A stretch of 64,000 bases of DNA from Plasmodium coatneyi (Eukaryota; Apicomplexa; Aconoidasida; Haemosporida; Plasmodiidae). Each line of letters opens with the position of its first letter. The first letter of the stretch is position 1. Shown one piece after another: positions 1-10,521 of the stretch. The position numbers and the translations under genes were made by a program. The DNA lies in contig NC_033566.1 of NCBI RefSeq assembly GCF_001680005.1, forward strand, positions 868,001 through 932,000. The letters are read 5' to 3'. The notes below the pieces were generated by a model that ran no database searches, was not told where the DNA came from, and saw only the letters and a list, made by a program, of their open reading frames with translations.

Positions 1-846
1 CAGTTTTTTTTTCTTTTTACAATTTTAAAGAGCACTTTTTTTTTTCTTTTTAAGATCTTAGCAATGTGGCATACGCGCACGTATCAGTGGTAACACCGCG
101 TGCAAGAGTGTACAGCACATTCTTGGCCACGCGCATCGAGAGCAATCCGCCGGGTAACGAGCCCCCCCCCTTGGCGTGCCCCATGTGCTTACCTTTTACC
201 TTTCTTGAGGGATGTGTTCCCATTTTGCGCTTCTCACGCACCGCCAGCTTTTCATGCTCCCCGGGGGTAATATCCACACCGCGTAGTAATATGTTCATAA
301 TTATAGCACATGTGACACAAGCCATTGTACGTGCTCCATCTCTGCCAGCAATCTTCAAGCCACTCCCCCCACGGCGCGCGAGATTAGTGTGAAACAATAC
401 AAAGGAGCATTACCACCATCGCGCTGGTTTTGTTTTTCCCTTTTTTTCATACGGCCTAGTCACTTTATCATAATTCCCCTCCACCCTCAAGGTTGTAACT
501 GAACTGCTCTCATATCTTGAGAGAAAGGGAAAAAAGTTAAAAGGCGTATTCTTCCCACTCACCTTAAGCTGCATCGAAATTGCTCTGGTTTATTTTCCCC
601 TATTAACAATTCCATGCGCATAATTTTGCCGCACATATACGAATATGCTTGCGTAACCAATCGTGTACTAGCACACACATATACTTCGTTGTTCAGTCCG
701 TGGAAAACGATACAACGAAGGGAATGCAATTTAGAGGCGGCCAAAACATTTAGTTGCTTCTCCTCCCAATCGCAAGCCTCCAAACGATAGAGGGACACCC
801 CTTCGAGCGTAAACTCCCCAACTGAACGTAACAACCTTGCTCAGGA
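1..846. other. Left-edge intergenic DNA, possibly holding minus-strand exons
   Basis: No confident gene. The stretch from about 60 to 400 is unusually GC-rich for this genome and contains a C-run near 163-171. Poly-T runs lie at the very left. The segment just before 847 is the 5' flank of the proteasome gene. A candidate spliced minus-strand gene is listed separately. Confidence 0.6.
203..636 (-). CDS. Candidate spliced minus-strand gene running off the left edge (partial, unrecognised)
   Basis: I do not recognise this and it may not be real. One exon could run from an ATG at 636 down to 563 and end in a perfect donor (AAG then GTGAGT). The frame stays open if spliced to an acceptor at 343-342 (CAG). 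It then continues from 341 through residues such as LRDGARTMACVTC and IIMNILLRGVDITPG to another good donor, AAG then GTAAGC, near 203. The rest would lie left of the window. The 221-base intron is a normal size, but its acceptor has a weak pyrimidine tract. The LxDG...MNxLL spacing faintly recalls an Sm-like fold, which I do not claim. If real, it is divergent from the proteasome gene with a gap of only about 210 bases. Confidence 0.25.
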
Positions 847-1737
847 ATGGCCAGGAGATATGACAGCAGGACGACGACCTTCTCCCCAGAGGGTAGATTA
901 TACCAAGTAGAATATGCCCTAGAAGCAATAAATAATGCCAGCATAACAATTGGCATAATAACAAACGAAGGAGTAATCCTCGGGGCCGACAAAGTGTTCA
1001 TATCTAAGTTAATAGATAAGGCAAATAATTTCGAAAAAATCTACAAAATTGACAAGCATATATTTTGTGGAGTGGCAGGATTAAATGCCGATGCGAATAT
1101 TTTAATAAACCAGTCCAGACTTTACACACAAAGATATTTGTACAACTACAATGATGTGCAGCCAGTGTCCCAATTAGTTGTTCAGATATGTGATATTAAG
1201 CAGAGTTATACACAGTATGGTGGGTTAAGACCCTATGGTGTGAGTTTTTTGATTGCAGGGTATGACGTAAAGGAGGGATACCAACTGTATCACACCGACC
1301 CGAGTGGGAACTATTCTGGATGGTTTGCTACGGCTATTGGTACGAATAACTTGACGGCTAGTTCTATTCTCAAGCAGGTAATTGATGAGTGTGTTGTGAA
1401 CGTCTCTCCATGAGAATGTGTGCCCGTGCACCTGTGCAACTGCTTAACGTAGTATGGCTACTCCCCTGCATTCATTTGTACACCCTCTTTTCATTTAACC
1501 CATTTTCCCATTTTTTCCCCCGCGCAGGAATGGAAGAAGGACATGACTCTGCAGGATGGTCTATTGCTTGCCCTGAAAACGCTAGCCAAGAGCACAGATA
1601 GCGAGGTACCCAAAAGCGAAAAAATTGAGTTAGCCTACTTGTCAAACAAAGACGGCGAATTGATACAGAAATATTTAACAGAAAAGGAAATAGCAGAACT
1701 GGTTAAAATATACACAGAAAAGTATGTGAAGGAGTAA
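847..1737 (+). CDS. PSMA4: Proteasome subunit alpha type-4 (20S core, alpha-3 position)
   Basis: Non-catalytic alpha-ring subunit of the 20S proteasome. It helps gate substrate entry and dock regulatory caps in cytosol and nucleus. Two exons: 847-1377 and 1528-1737, with a 150-base GT-AG intron in phase 0, giving 246 residues, the usual family length. The start is fixed by the alpha-subunit signature directly after the ATG: RRYDSRTTTFSPEGRLYQVE, which is closest to PSMA4 among the alpha types. Further family landmarks are CDIKQSYTQYGG, RPYGVSFL and DPSGNY in exon 1. Exon 2 holds the C-terminal helices (MTLQDGLLLALKTL), without the long Lys/Glu tail of animal PSMA4. The gene converges with the ROMO1-like gene at 2408. 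No frameshift or missing motif seen. Confidence 0.96.
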
Positions 1738-2089
1738 GTTCCATCGGAGCAAGCCTTTTCCGTAATGGCGCCCCAACGAAGCAGCCTCTTGTTTGTCCAC
1801 ATGCTTGTTGAGAAGCCGTTCCCCAATGAATATAGCAGTCGTTTTTACGTTATTCCCTCCATGTGGTGATAATTTTTTTTTTTTTTTTTACACCATTTTG
1901 TGTACCCTTTTTTCAAATAAAAAAGAAAACGCACACAAAGTAAGAAAACGATAAATTGTTAACAATTTTTTTTTATGAAAATTCTGTTTTTCGTTCCACA
2001 GTTATTTTAAAAGGGGTTATACGCGTATGTAGTAAATACGTATATGTTAAACATATGCACAAACATGGGCATATCAAAGAGCCAAAATG

Positions 2090-2121
<32 letters not shown>

Positions 2122-2407
2122 TAGCTAGTCGGTTATGTCTGAATTTTTTAAAAATTAAAAAAAAGAATAGTCGGCTGACCAAGGAATATTTTACCCCGTA
2201 CGCGGAGTGGTATATAATAGAAATTCTCTCTATGATTTTCACTATGGTTGGAACAATTAGCAACAACGTTCGTCATTGAAGTATCGCCAATTTTTTGGAT
2301 TCCTCATTTTATGTGTTAAGAGGAGAGGCGACGCTCCATTCGGGTGTCTACAAACACGCACATAAATAATTGCACATTTGCACACACACATATTATTATG
2401 CGCGTAC
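1738..2407. other. Intergenic, between two convergent 3' ends
   Basis: AT-rich 3' flanks of the proteasome and ROMO1-like genes. It contains a poly-T at about 1869-1888 and a 27-base poly-A at 2095-2121. No open frame with recognisable protein. Confidence 0.7.
2095..2121. repeat. Poly-A homopolymer, 27 bases
   Basis: Uninterrupted A run in the 3' intergenic region between convergent genes; a likely length-variable site. Confidence 0.95.
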
Positions 2408-2911
2408 TTAACAACGAACGATCATCCCACAGCCGAGGAAGAAGCCAAAGCTGACAGCCCCTCCAATGACCGAAACGGGGAGAATGAACAGATTTTTGTG
2501 TGCAAAGGAGGCATATAAACCTGTTAAGCTTCCGAAGATTCCTCCAACCATCGTGCCCATCTTGACCCCCATTTTTACGCTCTCCAAACATGCCCTTGTC
2601 CGATGGCTCAAATTAAAATCAAATAAATTTTGTTTATCATCATAAAGAGAAGAATCGATAAAATTACTTTTTGTATATTTTGAAAAATCCTCATCATATT
2701 TATCACTCGCTGAGGTATCTTCCTTAAATTCAAATTTAGGGGGAGGGCTAAACCCCTTGAATTCGGTTACAGCAGGTTTTTCACTTTTTAACGACTTGGG
2801 TTTCTCGGGCGCAGACGCAAGGTAATTTCCAAAGGGCGGGGGAGTAACATAATCATCGTACGCCGACTTTACTTTCTTCTCCTCCGGAGCTTTCTTCCAA
2901 AACCAGTTCAT
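2408..2911 (-). CDS. ROMO1/Mgr2-like inner mitochondrial membrane protein
   Basis: The C-terminal ~62 of 167 residues form a ROMO1/Mgr2 domain: two hydrophobic segments rich in Gly (MVGGIFGSLTGLYASF and VSVIGGAVSFGFFLG), joined by a short loop (HKNLFILP). It is preceded by the conserved basic stretch RACLESVKMGVKMG. In yeast, Mgr2 is a TIM23-associated gatekeeper for lateral release of inner-membrane proteins; in animals, ROMO1 modulates reactive oxygen species. The first ~100 residues are a Lys/Pro-rich hydrophilic extension with aromatic patches (NWFWKK, DDYVTPPPFGNYL). They have no obvious counterpart in the ~80-110-residue family members. The ATG at 2911 opens the only long frame. It lies tail-to-tail with the proteasome gene and is divergent from ERD2 across 3.3 kb. 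The precise role is inferred from the family. Confidence 0.85.
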   Translation of the reverse strand: MNWFWKKAPEEKKVKSAYDDYVTPPPFGNYLASAPEKPKSLKSEKPAVTEFKGFSPPPKFEFKEDTSASDKYDEDFSKYTKSNFIDSSLYDDKQNLFDFNLSHRTRACLESVKMGVKMGTMVGGIFGSLTGLYASFAHKNLFILPVSVIGGAVSFGFFLGCGMIVRC

Positions 2912-4844
2912 GTTGCTTGTTCATAATATTTATGGGCACATAGATTGGGCACAAACATACGTACGTGCTTATATGCTTATGTGTATGCTTCTCTGGTGGG
3001 CAAATAGGCGCCCTACTCTTCACGCGTTCTCTTCTCCCGAGTTATGAATATACAGAGGGTGAACAGTGGAGAAATCCATATGCGTGTTCCTACAACGTTG
3101 CTGGGTAGTTATGCCTATAGCGAATACGTAGTGAGAAAAAACTTCCTTCCTTTTTTCCCTCCTTTGCGGAAAAACAAATACATTTTTCTTAATTAATTAT
3201 TTTGATATTTTTTCTCACTTGGTAGGGAAAAAAAAAAGCCTACATTTTTTTTTTACATTTCGTGCCTTACACCGTCGTTTTTTTTTTTTTTTTTTTCTGC
3301 AAATAATTTGACTAACATGTTCGTTGCAAGATTGTATAAAAAGGCTTATCCCCGCGGATGTTCATCTTTTGCAAATTTTTCCATCATGTTTCATTTTTCA
3401 GAATGTTTTTTTCCCACTATTTTTATAGCAAAATTTAAACCTTTTTTTTTTTTTCTGCCTGTGCGCGGTGGAGATGAAATCAGGGACAGGACATTTCCCC
3501 CCTCTAACTAGGTGCACACGCAAAAGGACATACACAACCGCACGTTTTTTTAACATTTTTTTCTATTAGTAGGCGCACTTATTTGCATACTCGTTTATTG
3601 ACAATCCCGACTTGCACAACTTACTCTGTTTACTCCTCTCCTCGCCGCTTCCATAAATTGCTAGTTTAGCCCTTTCACATTTGTGCCCACACTACTCAGA
3701 TTTACGTGCCCTGTGCAGGATGGCTGCCAGCAGCTGAGAGGAGGAACATTTCCAATGACTTGCAAAGTTGTTATGTGAAGTGTTTAAGTGCATTTCTTAA
3801 CTGCCTTTCGGAACAACCCAAAGGTTTGGATAGGTCGATTTACGAGCCAGGGGAGTTCCACTGTGGCAGGAGGCGAATCGTGTAAAGATGAGAAATTTCC
3901 CCCATTTTACCACCCCCCCCTGAGCCGCACGATAAACGCACAAGCGTTAATGGTAAAAATGGGGCTGCACATTTTGCCAGCAGTCGTATATAGAACCTTT
4001 TTTGTGAAAATAAAAATTGAAAAATATGACCCAATGGACTTTTTACATGTCCCAGATGACGTACCTTTATTTCACATGGCTACTGATAGCCCATTTTGCC
4101 ATACAAAGTGGAAGGTAGCAAAATGGTCTACGCGCCTATCAGCTATGCAAACGAAAAAAAAAAAATTAAAATGTATGCGTCCTCTGAAAATTGTTCTTAC
4201 GAATATGTGCAAAAAATAACGGAACAAATTCTATATGTTTACATAAACGCTGCAGATGTTAAGTAATCCGTTGCGCCATTTTCTTCCTGTTAAAGGGGCA
4301 TAGGAAAGGTGTGTTCCTTTAGCGTGTAAAGTCATACAAGAGGGATGAACAAATAAACCAACTTGAGGAGGCAACAAGAAAATGGAAAATGTGCTAAAGA
4401 AAAAAAAAAAAAAAAAATTAATTTTGTCAAAATAGGAATCATCCCATATGCATATTAAACGCACGACTTTTTCACAACATGGTTTTAAAAGAAAAAAGGA
4501 ACATCTACGTAGCCTCTAAAAAAATACACCGTATTGTAATATTCATCCTCATTTTTTTTAGGCTTCACACTAATAATATATGCAAAAAAAATGGTACATC
4601 AACGAATTTATGTATACCTTCTTAAATAAGCGCGTAAAAATATACGCAGGGGAACGGCAGGGAGAGGTAGGGCGCATTTATTTTTTTACGTGTGAATGAA
4701 AAGCACGCGCAAGTGGCATATGAAGGAAAATACAGATGAGCAGCGGCACATGAGAACACATAAATGGTCACTCCGCGTATATGTACTTTGTATGACTGTA
4801 CGTGGGAAATCCACTAGGCGTGGACTTGTAAGCGCATTAGGGCT

Positions 4845-4861
4845 ACATATATATATATATA
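4845..4861. repeat. (AT)n microsatellite
   Basis: Run of alternating A and T in the intergenic region upstream of ERD2. Confidence 0.85.
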
Positions 4862-6176
4862 CGTATATTATAATATGCACAAAATATATATGCGTATAAT
4901 CACGCGCGTGAGATACGCTTTGAAAGCCTTGCTGGGAAACATTGCTAATTTTCTTCGCCTTACAAGAAAAGAAGAGGCATATTCGCAAAATAACAATTTT
5001 TTTTTATTTCTCCTCACCTCACGTAGTTTTTCATTGCCTTTTTTCTCAATTTTTTTGTCATTTTTTTTTTTTTTTTTTTTTTCCACCTTGTATGAGAATT
5101 AAACCAAGGTTTCGTGCTGCACTCAACAAAATGCGTTTGTAAATTTTACCTTTGTACAAGGTTCCTTTATCTTGCTTTGGTAATTTGGGCATATAACTTT
5201 CGTTTACCATTTTCATATATACATTTTGCCACGCATATACCTTTGGCGTGATCCTTTCGCGTAAAGTTACCATTCAGTTTACGATTTCATTCACGCTCTG
5301 TTGGTCGCACTTGCGCCAGCTATCGAACGAAATTACCAAACGTGTATGCATGATGCACTTTTGAAAGAGAAGATAACCATACGAGAGGGTACATACATAC
5401 TTGTACGCTAATATATATATTTTTTAAGTGTACACGTCGCATAACACATTTGCCTGTGCGACTCACCCCCCCACCTTCACATAAAGTAGTAACCTTTTTT
5501 CGCATCGACCAGAAGAATGATTTAATTTCTGTATACGTGAATAACAACGCATAACACACTTTGTCATGTTACCGCATCCAGTACACAGTCTGTTCTTATA
5601 TACCGACCTGTATACTACTTTAATTGTAACCAATTGTATCCACCTACGCACTGTGGTGAATATGAAAAGGAACTCTTGAGGAAGAAACACACGCGTGTAA
5701 ACGTGCTTTTGCAGGAGAAGAGACTCTATTCATACCAGTTCTAGCATCCCAGAAGAGTGCACATGTGTATATGAGAACATATGCGCAAACGAGCATTTTC
5801 CTGTTGTCCTTTTTTGCCCCTGTAAATACAAAATAAATCTCGCCATTTGAGCAAATATCGGTCTTTTTACCCCGCGGACAGTGCACATTCAGTGATTACA
5901 ACTTAGGTACGTGCAAGTCCACAAACGTGTCAACACAGAGCGCACAAGTGTTCTCTTATGCCGAGCATATCTCTCCACCCCATTTCCTATTTGCGTGTAT
6001 GATTAGGCGCACTCACGATAGATACATATACTTGCACACCTGCCAAATTATATTTAATGCTTCTTTGTAGGCACCCCGCAACGTTTTTAAATGAAGTATT
6101 GAAAAATTGCATAAAGCAGCCAAGACAGAGCAAACGCAACGTTGACAAACTTGCCTCCATAAAAAGGGAACCAAAG

Positions 6177-6197
6177 CCCTAACCCTAACCGTAACCC
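6177..6197 (-). repeat. Short telomere-like tract upstream of ERD2
   Basis: On the plus strand it reads CCCTAA, CCCTAA, CCGTAA, CCC: hexamers whose G-rich strand is minus. It ends 28 bases before the ERD2 start codon, so it probably lies in the 5' untranslated region. The opposite-orientation counterpart is at 7313-7347. Confidence 0.8.
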
Positions 6198-6225
6198 ATT
6201 TTTAGTAAAACAAATTAATGACAAG

Positions 6226-7174
6226 ATGAATATCTTCAGACTGATAGGAGATATTTTACACCTCGTAAGTATGTATATACTTATTATGAAGTTGAAGAAG
6301 TCCAAAAATTGTATTGGGATATCATGCCGCATGCAGGAGTTGTATTTGATCGTCTTCTTGTGCAGGTGAGGCAGAATAATCACTGTGAACGGCGCAGCGA
6401 TTGCCCCCAATGTATGGAGAGTCGCAATTGTAGCATTGCCAAAGGAAAATTTACACCCTTACGCCCATACCTGCTGCACCCTAGTGACAACCACCCCTTC
6501 CTCCTTTCCTCCCTACAGATACATCGACCTCTTCTTCGTGTTCGTCAGTTTCTACAACACTGTCATGAAAATAACCTTCATAGTGACTATAGCGTACACG
6601 ATATACCTAATCAGATTTAAGCTACCCATCTCGCAAACGTACAATAGGAAAGTGGACAATTTTAAGAGCGAAAAGTATTTGATCCCTCCCTGTATAGGTA
6701 TGGAAGGTGCATTGTTCTAACGGAGGTGTTGTAGATGTGTAAAATTGTGGAAGCGTATGATGTTTTTACGATGTGCAGTTATGTCTTACAAACTGTCCAT
6801 ATTTTCCACCCCCCCACACCCGTGCAGTTCTAAGCCTTCTAACCTGCAAGACGTACAACCTATACAACATCCTGTGGTCCTTTTCCATATGGCTTGAAAG
6901 TGTCGCAATTCTTCCCCAACTAGTGCTATTAGAAAAGCAGAGAGAAGTGGAAAATATCACCTCCCATTATGTTATCACTATGGGTATGTACAGAGCCTTT
7001 TATATATTGAATTGGATCTATAGATATTTCTTCGATGATAAACCATACGTTAACGTCGTTGGTTGGTTAGGCGGGCTTATTCAGACTCTTCTGTATATTG
7101 ACTTTTTCTACTATTTTGCGATGGCGAAATGGTATGGGAAGAAGCTCGTGCTGCCCTTCAACGGGGAAGTTTAA
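6226..7174 (+). CDS. ERD2: ER lumen protein-retaining receptor (KDEL receptor)
   Basis: Seven-helix Golgi/ER receptor that binds C-terminal retrieval signals (HDEL/SDEL-type) of escaped ER proteins in the acidic cis-Golgi and returns them in COPI vesicles. Three exons: 6226-6365, 6519-6697 and 6828-7174. The introns split codons cleanly (AG+A, G+TT), giving 221 residues, the typical size. Family landmarks: MNIFRLIGDILHL at the start, CRMQELYLIVFLCRYIDLF, TYNRKVDNF, WSFSIWLESVAILPQL and ITSHYVITMGMYRAFYILNW. The C-terminus LVLPFNGEV is short and lacks a long cytosolic tail. Introns are 153 and 130 bases. The start is the only ATG giving the canonical N-terminus. Telomere-like tracts sit just outside both ends of the gene. 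Confidence 0.96.
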
Positions 7175-7838
7175 CTTGGGCGTGAATTGGAAACGTTTCG
7201 GAGGACTGGCTGTTTGGCCGACCCTCATATTTGACCTCGCCGGATGAGTCCAGTATAAGAGCAGTACAACGGATAAATGAATCAGGTTTAACAGTTTGGA
7301 TTTATGGTCCACGGGTTTAGGGTTAATGGATTAGTGTTCAGGGTTCAGCTTCCCTCCCCATGTAAACATTTTCAACGAATTCAATTTTACGTCTACCCCG
7401 ACAGGGAGCACACTTTCAGCTTGTACCTTCATGCACAGCTAGCAGGGCTAGTAACGCACGTATATAGTACTTTTGGTGATTATGCCCCATTCGCTCATTC
7501 TTTGCAGCCAGTTGGTTTTTCCCACACGCACATCCCGAAGAAATATAGCGAAATGAGAGCCATATATTTATGCCCCCAATATACCTATTACCGATTGGAT
7601 CTAAAAAATTCATATAAATATTTTGACACATATCAAGTTAAGGAAAAAAAGAAATTAATTTGTCTCATTCTTTTTCGTGTATATGGTTGGAGCACTGTGC
7701 GGGGAGGGCGTATTCGCATCGGTCAGCATATACCTCTGTAGAAAATGCACAAATGTACAGATGTATATACTATATATATTCGTGCAGATTTGCCGAACTC
7801 ACTAGCCAATTGCTATTTGGCCCATTTGCTAATACACA

Positions 7839-7869
<31 letters not shown>

Positions 7870-8493
7870 TGATTTTACGTACCCACGTTTTCTCTCACCC
7901 CTTAATAATTTCTCATTTTATGCCAACTCTCTTCCCTCTTGTGATAGCTTTTTTTAGTTTAATGTATATGTCCATGTCTACAAGCAGGTGAAGCATGTGT
8001 TGTTCATACTTGTGTTCCTCTGTTACTCATCCCAATTCCCCTTTGCCTTCTAATTTAAGTTCATGCCTGTATATGTCTACGTGTGTATATGCCTTTTTGT
8101 AACATGCATACGTACACGTGTGCGTATACAGCGAATTTTTTTTTCTTTTTTCCACCTATTTTACAACTTAATAATATATTTATTTCATTTTTTTACTCCT
8201 TTTTTTAAGATAATTAAAAAAATAGCTATTATGTTTTACGCAAAGGTGCACACTGCACGGATGTGGAAGTTTTTTTTTTTTTTTTGTGAAAGTTGTTGGC
8301 GGTGCTGCGGGGAGCAGTGGTACAAAAAAAAAAGGGGGCAAAGGGGTAAAAGCAAGCAATCAACAGATGGAGCAACCCAATTGGGGGCACTCACGGTGGG
8401 CGAAGACATATCACAACCGTTGCGCATCAACCGTGCTGGAGCACTGCGCACGTACATGTGTATTTTCCTTCCCGATGAATTCACCCGCCGAGT
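7175..8493. other. Intergenic, between two convergent 3' ends
   Basis: It holds a telomere-like heptamer tract at 7313-7347 and a 23-base T run near 7845-7867. Overlapping frames such as 7304-7741 and 8063-8620 (+) look non-coding; the second runs antisense into TFB4. I see no gene. Confidence 0.65.
7313..7347 (+). repeat. Five telomere-type heptamers downstream of ERD2
   Basis: Five consecutive 7-mers: GGGTTTA, GGGTTAA, TGGATTA, GTGTTCA, GGGTTCA. Two match the Plasmodium telomere unit GGGTT(T/C)A exactly and the others differ by 1-2 bases. A more decayed continuation (GGTTTAA and similar) can be seen back to about 7285. The G-rich strand is plus, opposite to the tract at 6177-6197. Confidence 0.85.
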
Positions 8494-9465
8494 TCAAATG
8501 GAGGAGAAGTCCAAGTCGGACACAGTTTTGTTGCGCAGAAGCGCCTTTGTAAAGCGAGTCTTACAAACAAAGCAAGAAATTCTATCCTTATTCGTATTAT
8601 CATCCTTCTCAGAACAGTAAATAGCCAAACAGCAGGAGCAGATGTAAGCAATATCCACCTGTTTGTTATGGCAAGAGCAGACAGCAATGTTAGTATCGTC
8701 ATTTAGGTACGTATTGGAAAAATATTTCCTTGTATTGTTAGACGGAAGGAACCAAAAAATCATCGTCTGCGTGAGAACATCCTCGATATTATCTGTACAA
8801 TTTACGTTAAAAAAAATGCTGCTATCAATGTAGAGGCCATTTGTAATGTTACAAATTTGTTCCAATAGCTGTATTTTGTAGTTAAGGGAAAAAACATCAA
8901 TTATGATGTCATTCCTTTTGGCATTATACGCTATGTTCATTAATTGTGTGTACTGATTTGTGTATACATATGTCTCATTCGATATGTCCAGTAGAAAGAT
9001 CCTGCCTTTCATATTCTCGTACATGTTAACGATTCTGTGGTTGTAGCATAAAGCTACTGCCAGGGCTGATGATAAACTACTTTCCATCATTTTTTCTGTT
9101 TTATTTTGGCGTATAAATTCTATTAGCTTGTTGTATGCTTCTTCGCAGTAATCCTTTTCCGTCAAATTGTTTTTTGCATAGGAGACGTAATTTTCGTACA
9201 AAATTCTACAGCTTCTTAACGATGTAGCTATGATGCATATTCTCTCTGCGTTGCTCATTAGGCAATAGAAGCGTACGAAGTGAAATGTACTCTTTAGGAA
9301 CTCTGCTAGACTTAACGTTTTTACATTATTTTTGTCGAACTTAATTTTCAGTCCTTCACACCAGATCATGAAATTTACGTCCACCACCAAGATCAGGTGG
9401 TTTCTCCCCATCCGCTCCTCGTTCCCCGGGGGGCCCTTCCCCCCTATGTCTTCATTCTTGTGCAT
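8494..9465 (-). CDS. TFB4: TFIIH core subunit TFB4 (p34)
   Basis: Subunit of the TFIIH core, which opens DNA at RNA polymerase II promoters and in nucleotide excision repair. It partners p44/SSL1 through a von Willebrand A-like fold. 323 residues, one exon, close to yeast TFB4 (338). The VWA-like part starts with HLILVVDVNFMIW near residue 23. Later landmarks are SSLSSALAVALCYNHRI and GRIFLLDISNE. The C-terminal C4 zinc finger is visible as CSCHNKQVDIAYICSCC, then CFVCKTRF, about residues 262-308. The ATG at 9465 leaves a short 18-residue polar leader. Small GT-AG-like pairs upstream (near 9660-9700, minus strand) could be a 5' UTR intron. Convergent with ERD2. Confidence 0.9.
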   Translation of the reverse strand: MHKNEDIGGKGPPGNEERMGRNHLILVVDVNFMIWCEGLKIKFDKNNVKTLSLAEFLKSTFHFVRFYCLMSNAERICIIATSLRSCRILYENYVSYAKNNLTEKDYCEEAYNKLIEFIRQNKTEKMMESSLSSALAVALCYNHRIVNMYENMKGRIFLLDISNETYVYTNQYTQLMNIAYNAKRNDIIIDVFSLNYKIQLLEQICNITNGLYIDSSIFFNVNCTDNIEDVLTQTMIFWFLPSNNTRKYFSNTYLNDDTNIAVCSCHNKQVDIAYICSCCLAIYCSEKDDNTNKDRISCFVCKTRFTKALLRNKTVSDLDFSSI

Positions 9466-9919
9466 GGCTTAACGGTGCAGCTGTGATGATCAAACATGTG
9501 AAGCTGAGCCACTTAGGCGTACGTCTCTTCGCGTGCCACACAACTGGACTCACCAATGGAGGGGCAACCCCCGTCCCGGTGATACCAAATGGGGACGTTC
9601 CAACTGGGTGCCCTTTCCCAGCCAGCCAACAAATTGGGCATTAAAATGGCACGATCTGCACAAAACGGGAGAATCGCCGAAATGAAAAACTTACCCATAA
9701 TTTTTCCATGTCATTTTTTAAAACGCCTCAAAATGAGTCACGCAACCAGGCATGCATGCCGAACCCACAATGGAGCGGAATGATATCTACGTATCACCAT
9801 TCGGCCTGTAACGATGTACTAATTGTGGAACAACGCGGAAAGATGGTGTGGCTCTCTTTCGCTAGCCAGAGGGGGGGAATTTTTCATCTCCGCCTGTGAC
9901 CGCTATTTGGGGGAAATTG

Positions 9920-9952
<33 letters not shown>

Positions 9953-10521
9953 GAAATGTTGACTGTGTCAATCACTGAACCGCCCCTGCATTCGTAAAGG
10001 TCAACAACGCACGCGTGCGCAAATTTGAGGCCCCGAAAAGGGGGGATTATAGTATCCATTCACAAAAGATCGGTGAATAACATCGCTGTGAAAGTTTTAC
10101 TCTCGATGTTGATTTATTCGAAATGGGGAAGCAGTCCCAATTAGCAACTTTTTTCCTTTTATTTAATATGCCCTCCTTTTTTGCCCCATTTTTGTGAGGC
10201 ACCAAAAACAACAGGTACACCCAAAAGGATCCAACAGGGTAATAAAAAAAAAAGTAAAACGGACGGGTGAAAAAAAGTTGGTGAGTCAAATGGTACATGT
10301 GAGCATGCTGCATGTACTTGTCGTGATGGGGGAATAAACTACCCACTTGCGTATACACATACACACGTGCTTTGTACAACGTTGTAAAACTTTCCGTTTC
10401 TTTAAAAAAATTTACTTCAAAATGGTATTAAATTGAGCAACGAATATACAAACAAATGGGAACATGCGCATTAGAGGACTTCCAAAAAAGGGGCCACTTT
10501 TCCCGCTGCACATCGATCGCG
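9466..10521. other. Intergenic, between TFB4 and the RBM5-like gene
   Basis: Contains a 29-base poly-A at 9920-9948 and a palindromic GCATGCATGC at about 9750-9759, resembling TGCATG-type ApiAP2 sites. I searched the minus strand for a G-patch exon that would extend the upstream gene and saw none. Confidence 0.6.
9920..9948. repeat. Poly-A homopolymer, 29 bases
   Basis: Uninterrupted A run in intergenic DNA between two minus-strand genes. Confidence 0.95.

Larger units (their letters stand above)
2912..6225. other. 3.3-kb intergenic region between divergent genes
   Basis: Promoter-side DNA of the ROMO1-like gene (-) and ERD2 (+). It holds many poly-T and poly-A runs (for example 5058-5082), an (AT)n tract at 4845-4861, and a short telomere-like tract at 6177-6197 just before ERD2. 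Open frames here, such as 3788-4219 (+), show no recognisable domain, no splice-consistent extension and no coding-like composition. I see no gene. Confidence 0.65.

Noticed and set aside
3788..4219. 143-residue plus-strand frame in a large intergenic region
   Set aside because: No domain, no signal peptide and no splice partners, and the Lys run comes from a poly-A stretch. Composition looks like the surrounding intergenic DNA.
8063..8620. 185-residue plus-strand frame
   Set aside because: It starts in T-rich DNA and runs antisense into the well-supported TFB4 gene.
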